64,000 bases of DNA from Burhinus oedicnemus (lineage: Eukaryota; Chordata; Aves; Charadriiformes; Burhinidae), in contig VFFE01007081.1 of the NCBI GenBank assembly GCA_008921705.1, positions 277,449 to 341,448 of the forward strand, in the 5' to 3' direction. The position numbers and the translations under genes are program-made. Below the pieces are notes generated by a model. It was not told the origin of the DNA. It did no database searches and saw only the letters and a list, made by a program, of their open reading frames with translations. Below are positions 12,781 through 25,090 of this stretch, piece after piece. Position 1 is the stretch's first letter, and the number at the start of each line of letters is the position of its first letter.

Positions 12781-15700
12781 TTCTGTGACTGAGGGGACAG
12801 TCAGAGCCTAGAGCTAAGTACATATACTTCCAGATTGCTTTAGCAGTGGAGGGAAAACATACTGCATGACAGTACCATAACGAGACACTTGCTGATCATA
12901 TGCCAGTGTCCCATAGTTGTATATGAAAAATGAGTTTTTTTGTGGGTAGTTATCTGTTGCAGCACACAGATGCTGTACACAGACATAAACTGCAGTTCCA
13001 TTTTACATCAGTATGTTAATGTTTTACCCAACACAATAATAGAGTACGTACTTTTCTCATAATAATTAATCAATGAATAATTACATAAATTTAAAAGCTT
13101 ATCGTACTGAAATAAACATTTTTTTTGAATGGGATAGTTGCTCTGAGAAATTACAAAATTTAGCACATAATATTTACACAGACAAAGAGAAGTCAAGTGG
13201 TAAAAATACTTTTTATTAGTGAATAAAAAATCATGGGAGCGAAAGTAACAGGAGCCTCAGGTGACCATTTCAGATGTTAGTATCTACATGGCAGACACCT
13301 AAGATTGTGTGACACGACATGAGATTAAAACTATAGACAAGCTGATCCAGCTGGCACCAAGTTATGGCCCTGAGCAGTTACGAGGACTTGCATGCATGCT
13401 AGTGACAGGAAGTTCATGATAAAGAAATTTTATGGGTTTAATCTCCAATAGTGCTTACAGGTGAAATTACTTACTGTTATCTAACTTCCTCTCTGGGGTT
13501 AATTCTGAGAACATTCTAATGCTACTTGTAATAACAGTCTGTATATGAGTTTTTAAGTTATGTTAGAACCAATATAAAAATTTCATCAATTTCAAACTTA
13601 CACATAAAATAGTTTCCTTTGACTGAGAAAAAACACAGAAAAAAATATCTCTTCATGGCAGCTTTTATTTCATACAAATGACTTCAGATTGCGTTTTCCC
13701 CAGAGACAGTGTAAGTTTCACCTTATAAACATAAGCGATCCCTCCTGGGAAAAATATAATGAGGAGGCAACTCACTCTGTGATGGAAAATGAAGGTTTTG
13801 AGGACCCAGGCTAGACCGTTTCAGGAGACCACAATCGTATTTCAGGCTTTTGCTCATAGATTTTACCATTCCCACTTTCCCATTGAGATTTCCTCCATAT
13901 CCCAGTTTTGTGTTGGACATCGGAAAGCAAAAATGTAAGTGCAGTTCATGTATCTCATGATGCCTCTGTGGAAAGCAGGACCATATTCCTGGTTCAGTTC
14001 TCTCGCATATTTTCACCCGAGTTGAAGAACTGAGACCCTCTGTTCACCAGCTAAGAGTAACTATACTAACATGAGTTAACCACCTCTTATTTACTTGTGT
14101 AAACAAGAACATACTTGTGTTGCCGTCTACTTGGTCTGGCTGAACACCAAGCAAGTGCTTTAGTGCATTTGAAAAAATGTGATCAATTTTTGTTCCTTCT
14201 GGTTATTTTCTTTCTGCAAAGTTCTCTGGTTCTACTAAGGACATGGGACACAAATGAATGAACATCAGGAGGGTAACTATTTCTATGTGAGAAGGATGTG
14301 ATAGAAATTATTAGAGAAAATATTTTCATCTGAGTCTCCCAGGCCAGTTTTGCAGACCAAGGAGATTTAGAAAAGAGGTGCATTCAAACTTTGTATGCTA
14401 AACAAAAATTTTCATTGAGATTTCTTAAGGTGTTAGTGTGAGAATACTTCAGATATTTTGTGCTTAATTAAGAGTGATATTACCACTCATGGTGATACAA
14501 TGCGATTAAATGATTTTGAAGTCAGGTACCCATATTAGTTAAAATATGCAGAATACGAAGAATGATAAATGCTATTTGCTAGACAGGATTAAAGAAACAG
14601 CTACGTTTGTAAAAATGGTCCCTGAGGCCTTGAGATCTGTCTAACCTATTTATAACCCTTTCTCCTCCTCTTAAAAAGCAAATCTTTACTAGAAAAATAA
14701 TATAATTAAATTCAGCCTGCTGTGGAGAGGTCAGTTTCAGGGACTCTTGTTCCTGCTGGCAAGTGACTCAGATGATAAATTGCCAGCGCAAATCATCAGA
14801 CTGATGCCTGGCAAGAACTGGAGCTGTCCTTGTTCAGTACTTTTTAATTAAAAGAAAGAAGAAGTATTTTTTTTTTATTTTTAATGGAAGAGTGCTGCAG
14901 AAGGAAGTAGGCAGAGGGCACAAGGAAAAGGGGAAAATGCTCTAAAAAGCTCCTTTGCAACTCAGCCAAAACCAAGACTCCTAATAGTAATGAGGCTGGG
15001 GATGGGAAGGGAGAGAAGAGAATGACCCTGCTCATTCATCAGCCTGATCATTTTAACTCAAGCTTCCAGGTAGCTTTCATACGGCATTTCCCAGATCTTT
15101 GTGCAGTTGCTGTAACAACGATGAGAGTAGATTCCACGGCCTCTGCTTAGAGAAGGATGAGAGGCACAGTCTGAAATAACTTGAAAAAGCCATATTTTTA
15201 GTTCAAAGGCCTGAATATAATTCAGACTAGTAAGTGCACAAACTTCTTGGGAAAGAGCCAAGGGTTTTGATCCAGCAAAATGGCATCCATATCAAAGGAA
15301 ACTGGAAACCCTCCAGAACTACAAGGAAATCCTAGAGTCTGTTAAAACAGAAATGTTTTGTAAACATCTCGGCTTTGAGAAACTCTGGTGGTGACAGCTA
15401 AAGATCTCTTTTTTAGAGGACTGCTCTGTTGAGTGGGCCTTCAAAGTCTACAGTCACAGGTCCTCCTGCATAGAGGCACAAGCCTGAAGATCCTCGGGAC
15501 TCCAGGCAGGAAAGGTAAAAAACCATGTAGGACACAACATGAACAATGGTGTTCCCTGTAGCTATGGAAAATTTCACATTCAGGTTGCACTTCTGAGAAT
15601 ATCTCTTGCTTATAAGGGGAGCAAAATGTCTGATTCCCCAAATCAGTATTCATTTAGACAGAAATGGTCCTGTCCTAGTCAATAACAAACAAGCAAAAGA

Positions 15701-18514
15701 GCTTTAGTTGGGCAAAATAATTGCAAGAAGGGTCCTGACTCTTGCTCCTAACAAATAAAGAATATCCTAAACAGTTCACCAGTAAAGGACAATGGTCTTA
15801 CCTAGGTTCTGTGAAACTGAAGAAAACAATTTAATTATCGAGGTGAAATAAGGAATTCAGGCAGCTCTCTTGAGACACGCAAATCAATAATTATTCAAGA
15901 AGGTTAAAGTTCCAGGGAAGTTCATATTTAATTCCATTGCTTCCCTGTTTATGCAGGCTGTCTTACCTTCTGGGACACATAACTCGTTACATACCAGGCC
16001 AAAACATCAATGTTTGAAACTATAACAGCCTGTCAGTCTCTTTTCATATAAAAACGAAAATAAAAATGCAATACTTTGGTAATGCTTCGGCCAACTTCTT
16101 CAGGCACTGGGTGATTAAAAAGCCATGCTGAGTGGGATGGTTGCTTACTTTTGCTGCAGTTTTTTTCTCCGTTTGATTGTTGCTGTTTGCACAGATGAAT
16201 GGGAAGAGCTATGATGAATGGTGGCTGTTTGAGGGAATGAGTTGGGTGTGGTTTTGCTTTCTCTAATTAGGCTGAGGCAACTCATTTTTTCATGACTTTA
16301 TTGTTAGATGGTATGGTTAGATTTAATTCTCATTAGTACCATTCATTTTATTTTTATTAACTTATTTCAATGAATTATTTTATTTTATTCTATTAGTTCA
16401 AGCTTATACATAGGAAGATGGTATTTCTCTCTCTCTTTGGTAACTACATCACTTGATTTTTTTTTTTGCTGGAAGATCTCAGAAGATCTTCAGTGTTAAA
16501 TTTCTAACTTTTTCTTTTGCTCTGTCCTTTTTCCAATATGTCCTTTGAGCTCCATCAGTGTTTAAAAGCAGTGAGAATTCTGCCTCAAATGTGTCCATTA
16601 AGAAAGTCTTTCTGCTTTAATATGATTTATTTAAAATATATAATTAATCCCTAAAGAGAACTTTCAACCTTGATTTGTCACTGTTCTTTTTAAACTATGG
16701 TGCAGATCAATCTTACATCCTTTCAAAGTCAGAACTTAAAAGTTCTACCAAAGATATTCTTATATTTTTAAAGTAAAAGATCCTATCCACACCAAACTGG
16801 CATTTCATCCTATAATGAACTTAAACTTTTGTCAAAAGCAGAATGTGACATATTTGTAAATGGAGAAGATAGACTTGGTCTAAATGCTGGGGGCAGTGGC
16901 GGCTAGGAAGTGGGAGGGAGAGACTGAAAGAAGAAGTATCTACGTCTTCAGGACAGCCTGCTACTGCTAGCAAGGAGAGTATGTCTGATAACAGAAACCA
17001 TCTGAGAGTCCTTTGGGGGATGTCAGGAGCCAGAGTGCTCTTACCAGGCCTGAGAAGACTCTGGCTTGACCACGAAGACTGCAACATGACCAAGTGCTAG
17101 CTGATGCTGGGTAGAGATTCACAGCTACCGTCCTCTTTGAAAATCTTGAAAACTACAAAATGTTCCCTCTTACAGAATCTCTGTGGTAAATAGTGTTATA
17201 GCACTTGTTGGCAACTTCTGTCAGCTTTCAGTATTTAATAATATCCAAATGAGGATCAGCAACTGAGACCGCATAGTAAAGAACATGAAGAAATATGTGT
17301 GAAATGAGTAGATAAAAATTCCTGCAGTGCCAAGGGGATGTAAACCCCCCACAAGTGAACTGAAGAATTAAATTGCATCTCTGTATGTATGCCTATGCAA
17401 ATGTGCCTTTTACACCACCCCCTCTGGAAGGTTTCAGAGGTCTCACCCAATCTACACTGACTGTTGGAGGAAAGAAGACACTATTCCCATAGTATATACT
17501 TGTTATGTAATTATATTGTAATGCATGGTATTACACTATATGGTATTAATATTACTTTATATGGTATTAAACACCAATAAAATGATAGCGAGGCTTGGGG
17601 AATGAGCCAATACAGTCTCTTCCTCACAATTCCTCCTACTTTTGTTTCCAGCAGCCCTACTATATTTGCGGTAGGTCCTTGTTGGGCCACTTCTGCTCAT
17701 TTATATCCAACCCCACCCAAGGACTACCAGGATAAAAGGCAGCATCTTGCTAGAGCCTAACATCAGGTATCCAACTGGGGTGTCTCTGTGAGGAGATTGG
17801 AGTTTGTGGGTGCTCTGTTATCTCCATAACCTTCCACCAGGTCTAACACTGGCTCTGCTGAGACTGAGAGGGAGAGGGTGGGATCCTCTTGTCTGGGCAG
17901 GGGACCCGTCTGGGACATGCTGTGGCTCACTTTTGTTTTGTAAAAGGAAGCCATAGTAGACAGTAGATAGTGGATGCTGGTACAGGCACACCTCTCCTCC
18001 AGCTAGTGTCTACTTGAACACTAAGAGCAGAGTTTGCTTGAACACTAGTGTTCAGAAATGCAGAATTGCTCCCAGACCAGCAATTCCAAATTATTCTCAG
18101 ATCACCCAAGCTAGATTCCTATTGTTACTGGCTGGTGTAGAAGGTGGAAAATGTATCTGTGGCTGGGGCAAAGGTTTGTAGGAAAAAAAGATACGATTTC
18201 ATGACCAAAGTAGCCAAATGTCACATCAGAGAATTGGTTTTTTCCCCCATCTTTGGCCATGGACTTCCTATGTGACACCTATGGCATAAGCAGTTTCTGA
18301 TGATGTACTCCTCAGTACTTCAAGTCCCCTAAGAGAGGTCTTCGAGACCAGATTAAATGGAAATGATGACTGCTCACAACTGACTTCAGTGGGAGTCTTT
18401 CATACCTAGAAAGAATGCAAAACAAAAAAGAAAAAAGTTAAGTGTTCTGGAAAAATTCAGGCTGGGCTTGCAAACTTAAAGGACACTTTCAATAATTTGG
18501 GGAGTTTAAAAGCC
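12781..18514. other. Single-copy non-coding DNA
   Basis: No repeat family or gene recognised. A minus-strand open frame at 13723-14016 (97 codons) and another at 16821-17093 (90 codons) have moderate GC but no convincing start or paired splice sites. Short imperfect repeats of TATGGTATTA occur near 17527-17567. At 14745-14820 a GC-richer patch carries an imperfect inverted repeat. Confidence 0.55.
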
Positions 18515-18612
18515 ATCTCTCTGCGTTTCAGTTCCTTCGCTATGGAATGGGGTGATTCATACTGCCTTGTTCACAAGACAAATTAATTCATATTTATGAA
18601 GCACTTCAGATA
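18515..18612 (+). repeat. MIR-like SINE relic
   Basis: The run CTGCGTTTCAGTTCCTTCGC followed by ATGGAATGGGG, a CTGCCTTGTTCAC block and TATGAAGCACTTCAGA follows the order of the MIR consensus: CTCAGTTTCCTCATCTGTAA, ATGGGG, CTACCTCA, then GTAAAGCGCTT. Divergence is high, as expected for an element older than birds. Assigned by eye only. Confidence 0.5.
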
Positions 18613-19084
18613 TTTTCATGAGAGCGCCACCCTGCTACCATTAGCAAATACATGTGGAAAACCACAGTGGTGAAGTTTTCCAGCTCCCTCTAGTGCAGGT
18701 GTGTGCAGAGAAAGATAACTTGCTGTTATTATAAGGTGCTCTGTTAGCTCAAGAGGCGCAGGTCTGCGAGGCAGATCCAATGTGCACAGCCTTGTTGATG
18801 GCATACACAGGTGTCAGTATGATGCCGTGTGATAACAGTTCTGTTTTTTTTCTCACAGTTTTGTTAGCTGGAAAATTATGCACAAGAAATATAGTGCTAA
18901 TGGAATTTTAACAGTCCAAAAAGAAATGTTTGCAAGCTATGAATAACTAGAATTACAGTTTCTGATACAAGTAGAGAAAACAATTTGAAGCTGTGATTTG
19001 AATGGAGTCATATTCAATATGCTGGTAAAGCAAGGTGTAGTTGGGCACTAAAAATCAGTGGGCACACTGAGCCATTTGAGTGTT
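18613..19084. other. Single-copy non-coding DNA
   Basis: Nothing recognised between the two MIR-like relics. Confidence 0.5.
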
Positions 19085-19145
19085 AATTTCTTTATGGCTC
19101 CTTTACCTACCTGTAAAATGGATATGTTGCCTACTCTCACAAACA
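19085..19145 (+). repeat. MIR-like SINE relic (core-tail part)
   Basis: TTTACCTACCTGTAAAATGG followed by ATATGTTGCCTACTCTCAC matches the MIR order of the CCTCATCTGTAAAATGG block, then ATAAT and the CTACCTCAC block. Only about 60 bases are alignable. Confidence 0.45.
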
Positions 19146-20445
19146 CAATATTTATTGATGATTGTGATATATTTTAAACAGAGGCATCCATACAGAAATT
19201 AATTATTTTTCTAGTCAGTCTAAACTTAACTGATGTGTGGAGAATAAGACTAGAGGCTATACCATGAATAGCAGGATTACGTACAGATTGAGTAACTGCT
19301 TATTCAGTGAATGAGACAGGAAACAATAAATCATGTTAATTTGCCATCATGGAGGTATTTGACATATTACAGGACTCACTGGACTCCATATGTCTCCTTG
19401 CCACCTGCTTTAAATCGAAAAGAAAACTGTTTTAGAACTTAAGATCAAGAATTCCTGTTTATTTGCAGAGAATCTAGGGTATATAATTTTTGTCACTGGT
19501 TAATCACCTGTCACTTTAAATCCTAGTAAAAATAAAAAAGGTAACTGTGGTTGAATGGTATTTATCCAGACTAATTAATTATTTTTAACACCTAAAGATG
19601 TGAAAGATTAAGTTGCCTTTGAAATGGAAATTGAAACTTCTAAAATCCCAATAGGTCTTGTAAAAACATGGTAAGAATTGAGGTAAGGTTACCAGTACTA
19701 ATACTGTAGGAAGATGATGTTCTCTTAAGGGAACAGATAGAGACAAAAATACAAGAATATTTAGATATGTATATCTCTCAGAAAGCATACCCTCCTATGA
19801 GTAGCACAGCGCTCTCTACCCTGGCAACCTGCTGAATACAGAATTCAATTGCAAGTTTTGGTACTCCTGCCCCTCAGTGGGACATGCTCAAGCAACCCAG
19901 GGAATCAAGCTAGAATAGAGGAAAAGAAATGTGGTTTTGCATGACTGCCCCAGCCTCCCCTAAGCTTCTAGCTACTTCAGGGGCTCAAGCTCAGCTCAGA
20001 AGAAATGGTTCTTTCTGAGAAACTTGCTCATTTTAGCAGTTGTGTCTAACTCTTTACATGGTGATTCCATCACTAGTTTTCTGGTGAGGCCACCCAGAGG
20101 TGTCTATTTGCTTCTTGTCAGATGCTTGGAGGGAGCCAAGGGACTGTTGTAGCAACAAAGGATGTCTCATTTGGCTAGTTTTTGGTTATTGGAAACTGCC
20201 TCATCCCAAGGTGACAGCTTTTTGTCTTCATTCTGTTTTTACTTGAAATCTATTCCCTGTTCACATTCTGCCTGTGGTTTATCACATCAGAGCAGAGTGC
20301 GAGTGAACAGCAGTCTGAATTATTTTTTGTGCAGTAATCATTCACAGGCACAAAACTGCCATTAAATTCCCCAAGCATAACAATTTTGACAGCAGTCCTA
20401 TGAGACTTACACTGGTTCCTAGGTCTGATAGGCAACTGATTATGA
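19146..20445. other. Single-copy non-coding DNA
   Basis: No repeat or gene recognised. GC rises slightly at 19800-20000 without an open frame of note. Confidence 0.5.
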
Positions 20446-20740
20446 CCTTTATCAGGGAGTACAGTGATAGGATGAGGAATAACGGTTTAAAACTTAAAGA
20501 AGGTAGATTTAGATTAGATATTAGGAAGAAATTCTTTACTGTGAGGATGGTGGTGAGACACTGGAACAGGTTTCCCAGGGAAGTTGTGGATGCCCCATCC
20601 CTGGAAGTGTTCAAGGCCAGGTTGGATGGGGCTTTGTGTAACCTGGTGTAGTGGAACCTGCTCATGGCAGTGGGGTTGGAACTAGATGATCTTTAAGGTC
20701 CCTTCCAACCCAAACCATTCTAGAATTCTACGATTCTGTG
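20446..20740 (+). mobile_element. CR1 3' end, ~295 bp
   Basis: Plus-strand CR1 3' UTR. It begins inside the block AGTGATAGGATGAGGAATAA, includes GGAAGAAATTCTTTACTGTG and CCCATCCCTGGAAGTGTTCA, and ends with CATTCTAGAATTCTACGATT. It is 5'-truncated before any RT motif. The final ATTCTATG-type units have diverged, which suggests a moderately old insertion. Confidence 0.93.
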
Positions 20741-23700
20741 TTATTTCTAACTTCTTCCTGTTTAACCATCTTAATGTAAGCAGCTTTTGCAATCCTACTG
20801 GCAGGAATCATGTCTGTCTTGAACTAATTTTGCACTTTGTCATGCTGTTTTTCCATATCAACATATGGCAAAATTGAAGACAGCTGAGATGTTGTTTCAA
20901 TGTTTAATCTTTAGATTTTGGAAAACTCTAGCCCAGCTCTAGCCAAAATGAATCCTCATAGCCTATTCAAACTTCCCAGTGTGCTTTTGATTGGTATGAA
21001 ATAGGGAAAAAACTATACTCACGAAGAATATCGATAGGTTGTGAATTTTCCAGAATGTCTTCTTCCTTATCTGTATTCTCCAGACAGATCAAGGCTTCAT
21101 CTGGTGTTGGCAAAGAAAGTCTACAACTGGATTGCCATATAATGAAAAACATAACTTTTTTTCTTCTTGGAAATATGAATGTTCTTCAGATCTATTTTTT
21201 TTCCCACAAGTTGTGAAGAAGAAGAAATAACCACAGGAAATTTCCTTTAAGGTCACATTCAAAACAACTGAAGATAGGCTCATTTTCAGAAAACCGTGTC
21301 ACTTTCAGTTTCATCTCACACAAGAATCTGAAATGAAATCAAAGGTCCATTTGCATCATTACCTCAACCTGGCAATTCACTGCTTGCTGCTGAATGTCTT
21401 CGAATTCACCCCTTTTATCTGTTCCCATTTGCAGTTCTTTGTACCCGAGTGCCAAGTCCATGTGTCAGGATGTTACTGCCCAAAGGGAGCTGTGGACCTC
21501 TGTCAGGAGGGCTGCAGCACAAGTAGATACAGTCAGGCACAAAATCGAGCTGCTTTATGCTAGATCAGGTTCTAGAGAAACGTTTTGCAATGGAGCAGAG
21601 GGGGGCAAGGTGTGTAGCACTGTTCTCTGTCTTAGGCCCTTTTAAATAAACTTTTCTGTGATGCTTTTCCTTTTTTTTAAAGATTTGAATTTATGCTTAT
21701 GGGGCCCAACAGCCTTTGGAACTTGCAAGGAGGGCAAATGCCTCTGGCTCCAAACGGCTGAAGGATGTACCTTAGTGAAGGGAGAAATTGTAATAGCAAA
21801 AGTTTCAACAGCGACCGAAAAATATGTATGTCACTACAGTAACAATGAAACTACTGTAAGCATGAAGAAATGGCAGTGACACTCTGAAGAAATCATATGC
21901 CATCAGCAAGTAAATATGTAAATGTTACACTGTCGAACAGAGTATTAACACAGTAATATGTAAACAGATATTTAAAATTACAGCAGCGTGTACATATGGG
22001 ACACAGGGATCCGCTTCTGAATTCAGTCCCTGAATGTTTGGCTTTAACTGTGTAACCGAGAGACTCAAACTCCTCAGTTAGTGTGTCACTCCCCCCGCAC
22101 CAGCTAGCACTTTGCTCCACGTAGTGCCCCTGACTGACTGAAAGGCTTGCGTGCACATTATTAGCCCTACTCATGCTTGTGGCAGGATTTGTGTGCATTA
22201 ATAGAAATATGATTTGTGTGGTATTTGCATTATACTATATATATCTTTTCTTGTTCTCTGAAGTCAATCTCCCTGTCGCAAAACCTCTTGTGTCCCAGTT
22301 TCTTCAGGATGACTTTTGCCAGAATTTTATCCACATCTGTCTCTGTCAGGGACATTATTCGGCCCTGTGCACACAAGAGGCCATGCTTCCAACCTTGTTT
22401 AAGTGCGTAAGTTATTAGAGCATTCCTCATCACATAAAATAAGTCACCTGAAAAGAGCGCTTTGTTTCACGAGTGCTGCTGAAAAAGTCCAATGGTCTCT
22501 TAGTTTATATTGCAATGTTTGGTGCAGCACAGTCCCACATGGAGCTTCCCCTTTCGCTGGTTTTTAGCTATCGCTTTCCATTCTCATTCGCCCTATGGCA
22601 ACATTTAACATTTTGTTTCATAACGTATAGGCTGTGCTAACAGGACACCTTCCATGGATTTTGATCCTCTTGTACTGAATACAGTAGAAGGTGGAAACTA
22701 AAAGCATAAACAGTCATTGAGATAAAACTTAGGAATGCTGTATTTATTTGTACCAGACAGGTAGTTATTATTTCTGTAGGACTCATCTCTATGAAGGCTG
22801 AACAATTACTTCCTCTAGCTGCTTCTTTGTTGTTCTGCAATTAATACCTTTTCATCCTCATTCCCTCTTCTGTAAAATGCAAAGTCTCTTTTCTTAGAAT
22901 ATATTGTGATTACAGGCTAGTTGGCAACTTTTGAATAAATTTTAGATAACTGATATCTTTCATGTTCCATTTCAGAGCTTCCTCCTTGACACTCAGGTTT
23001 TCATTTCCATCTATGCAACCATAAAGTTTTTGGGGTTTTTTTGCAGATGTGCTGTTTATCACACAGTAGCTCACTGTGGCTTTGAAAAAGGACATAACAT
23101 TTATTGTTATATGGTCAGAGTTGTGTTGTGACAAAAATACTTTACCAATCCTAAATATCTATCTATCTATCTATGAGAATGGGAAGTGAATTATTCAGGA
23201 AGTGCTGTAATGACATCTGATCTGGTATTTCAATACAATGATTGTCTTAAAAAGAAATCTATAGCCTGAGGGGCATGCTGTATCTTACAGTAGGTTGGGA
23301 TTATGTACAGTGTATAAAATAGAACATGTATGTAAAATGTTTCCAGTATTATCCACCTAATCCAAGTCAAAGGTATTCAAATATTAAACTTCCATTGAAA
23401 AGACATTATTGGTCTAACATGCTGATTTTCAAAGCATTCCTCACAGTGACAATTAGAACAGTGGATTTCAATGCTCCCAGTAATTCATCTTTAGTCTAAA
23501 TTCCTTCTTTTGGAAGTTAATTGCATGTCTTGTCTCATCTCCCAAATTAACAGAATTGTGTGAGAATATGGTAACGTCTATCCCACAGTGCAAACTGCTT
23601 AGCATGCCAGGAGGTGATGCCTATGATATTGATGTATATGCAGTCTGGGAGACTGACACAGCTGATTCACCTAAAAGCAGGCTTATTTTTCATGATGTTT

Positions 23701-24799
23701 TGAAACTGCATGGCTATACTTAAAGTATTATGGCCATTTGCTTTCATATAATGATGGTTAATGGAGAGGGCATGCCCCACTGCATGGATAAATTTCAACT
23801 CTTAGGGTTAGTCAGTATTTGCTCCACTTAGTATACAACTCTCTTTTATTACAATTATTTCTTAATTTCAAATTAGGCTACAGCTATGACCCATGTGAAA
23901 ACCACTCAACCTGCTTTTTTGCTGTGTCTCCTGTCATTGTGTGAGAAGGAGCATTGTGAAGCTATTTTTACAGAGTTCTGCAAAGCCTTTCTCCCTTTGA
24001 AAATCTTTGCACCACAACAAGACATTCATCTGCCCCTCTGCTCTTAAGATGAGTCACAAAATGTTAATCCCTGAGGTTTGGCTTTGAATGTGTGGAAATA
24101 TATGAGACTTTGGTAGGTCCATTAGGGATTTCACCATTGCTTTTGAGTATCTGTAGAAATTGCTTCCACGATATGTGGGTGGGATTAAAAAAAAAAATAA
24201 ATAAAAAGGAAACAAGGGGCAAGGTTTGTTGAGAGGCAAGAGGCAATATCTCTTACTAAACCTAATTACTCTCTAGATCAGAAAGACCTCATCCTTGTCT
24301 GCCTTTTTTCTTGCTTAATATCAATATGCCTAATAAAAGATATTTTCTCTATACAAGTCCTGTCTCATTACTTTAATAGGAGGCAGTACAAATTCATCAC
24401 GTGGTTGGAACAGTGCTTCTCATCTGTGTTTTGTCTTAAATCCAGTACTGGTAAAATTCCTTTGTAGCCCTGAAGAGTGAAATAGTTTTCTTATCAGGGA
24501 GAAGCAGTTTATACTGCCGTGTACCTCTCCTGGCTAATACGTCTCAGTGCAGAACAGAAGAGTTTGCTTAGTTGGACAGAATGAGAAGACGGGCCTGAGG
24601 TTAGTTCCAAGAAAAGCCGTTTCTGTTGGTGTGGGCACCTGCGCACGAGGAACTGAATAGGGGAAATAATTCAGTTCTTACCAGTTCCACAGCAACATTT
24701 TTCTTCTGCGTGGACAACCCTGGTCCTTTGATCGGATCTTTCCTGCCCAGGCTCAGTTTATGGCTTCTGACAAAATATGGTTGCGGGTAGTCCCAGCAG
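20741..24799. other. Single-copy non-coding DNA
   Basis: No gene or repeat family recognised apart from a short tetranucleotide run at 23157. A GC-richer patch at 21400-21640 holds a short open plus frame (83 codons) with no start or splice support. 22080-22190 is also relatively GC-rich. Confidence 0.5.
23157..23174. repeat. ATCT microsatellite
   Basis: Four and a half perfect ATCT units. A likely length-variable simple repeat. Confidence 0.9.
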
Positions 24800-25090
24800 A
24801 CATCAACTTTTCATGTAAATTATGCATAACATTTGACTGCCTCCCTGAGCTTTATTATAAGACTTACAAAATCACTGCAAACCCCCATATAAATGTTACT
24901 TTCAGTGACTCGCACCAGATTATTTTACACAATCTTTAGGCACAGGTTTGCCTTTTAGAAAGCTTCCACGTATAGAAATTAAGACCATCCAAGGAGCTTT
25001 TAATCAGAGAGCGTCTAGTTAGAAAGAGTCCTTTAGATCTGAGTAATAATTAGTAAAGCAGACAATTAATGGATTACAGCTGTAGTAGAG
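24800..25090. promoter_or_regulatory. Possible conserved non-coding enhancer
   Basis: This interval is dense in octamer- and homeodomain-type sites: TAAATTATGCATAACATTTG at 24816-24835, and TAATAATTAG plus CAATTAATGGATTA at 25044-25076. It has no repeat and no long open frame. Such clusters are common in vertebrate developmental enhancers. That it is one is inference from motif density alone. Confidence 0.25.

Noticed and set aside
13723..14016. 97-codon minus-strand frame with moderate GC
   Set aside because: It begins at GTG, and no acceptor/donor pair fits the frame; evidence is too thin to list as an exon.
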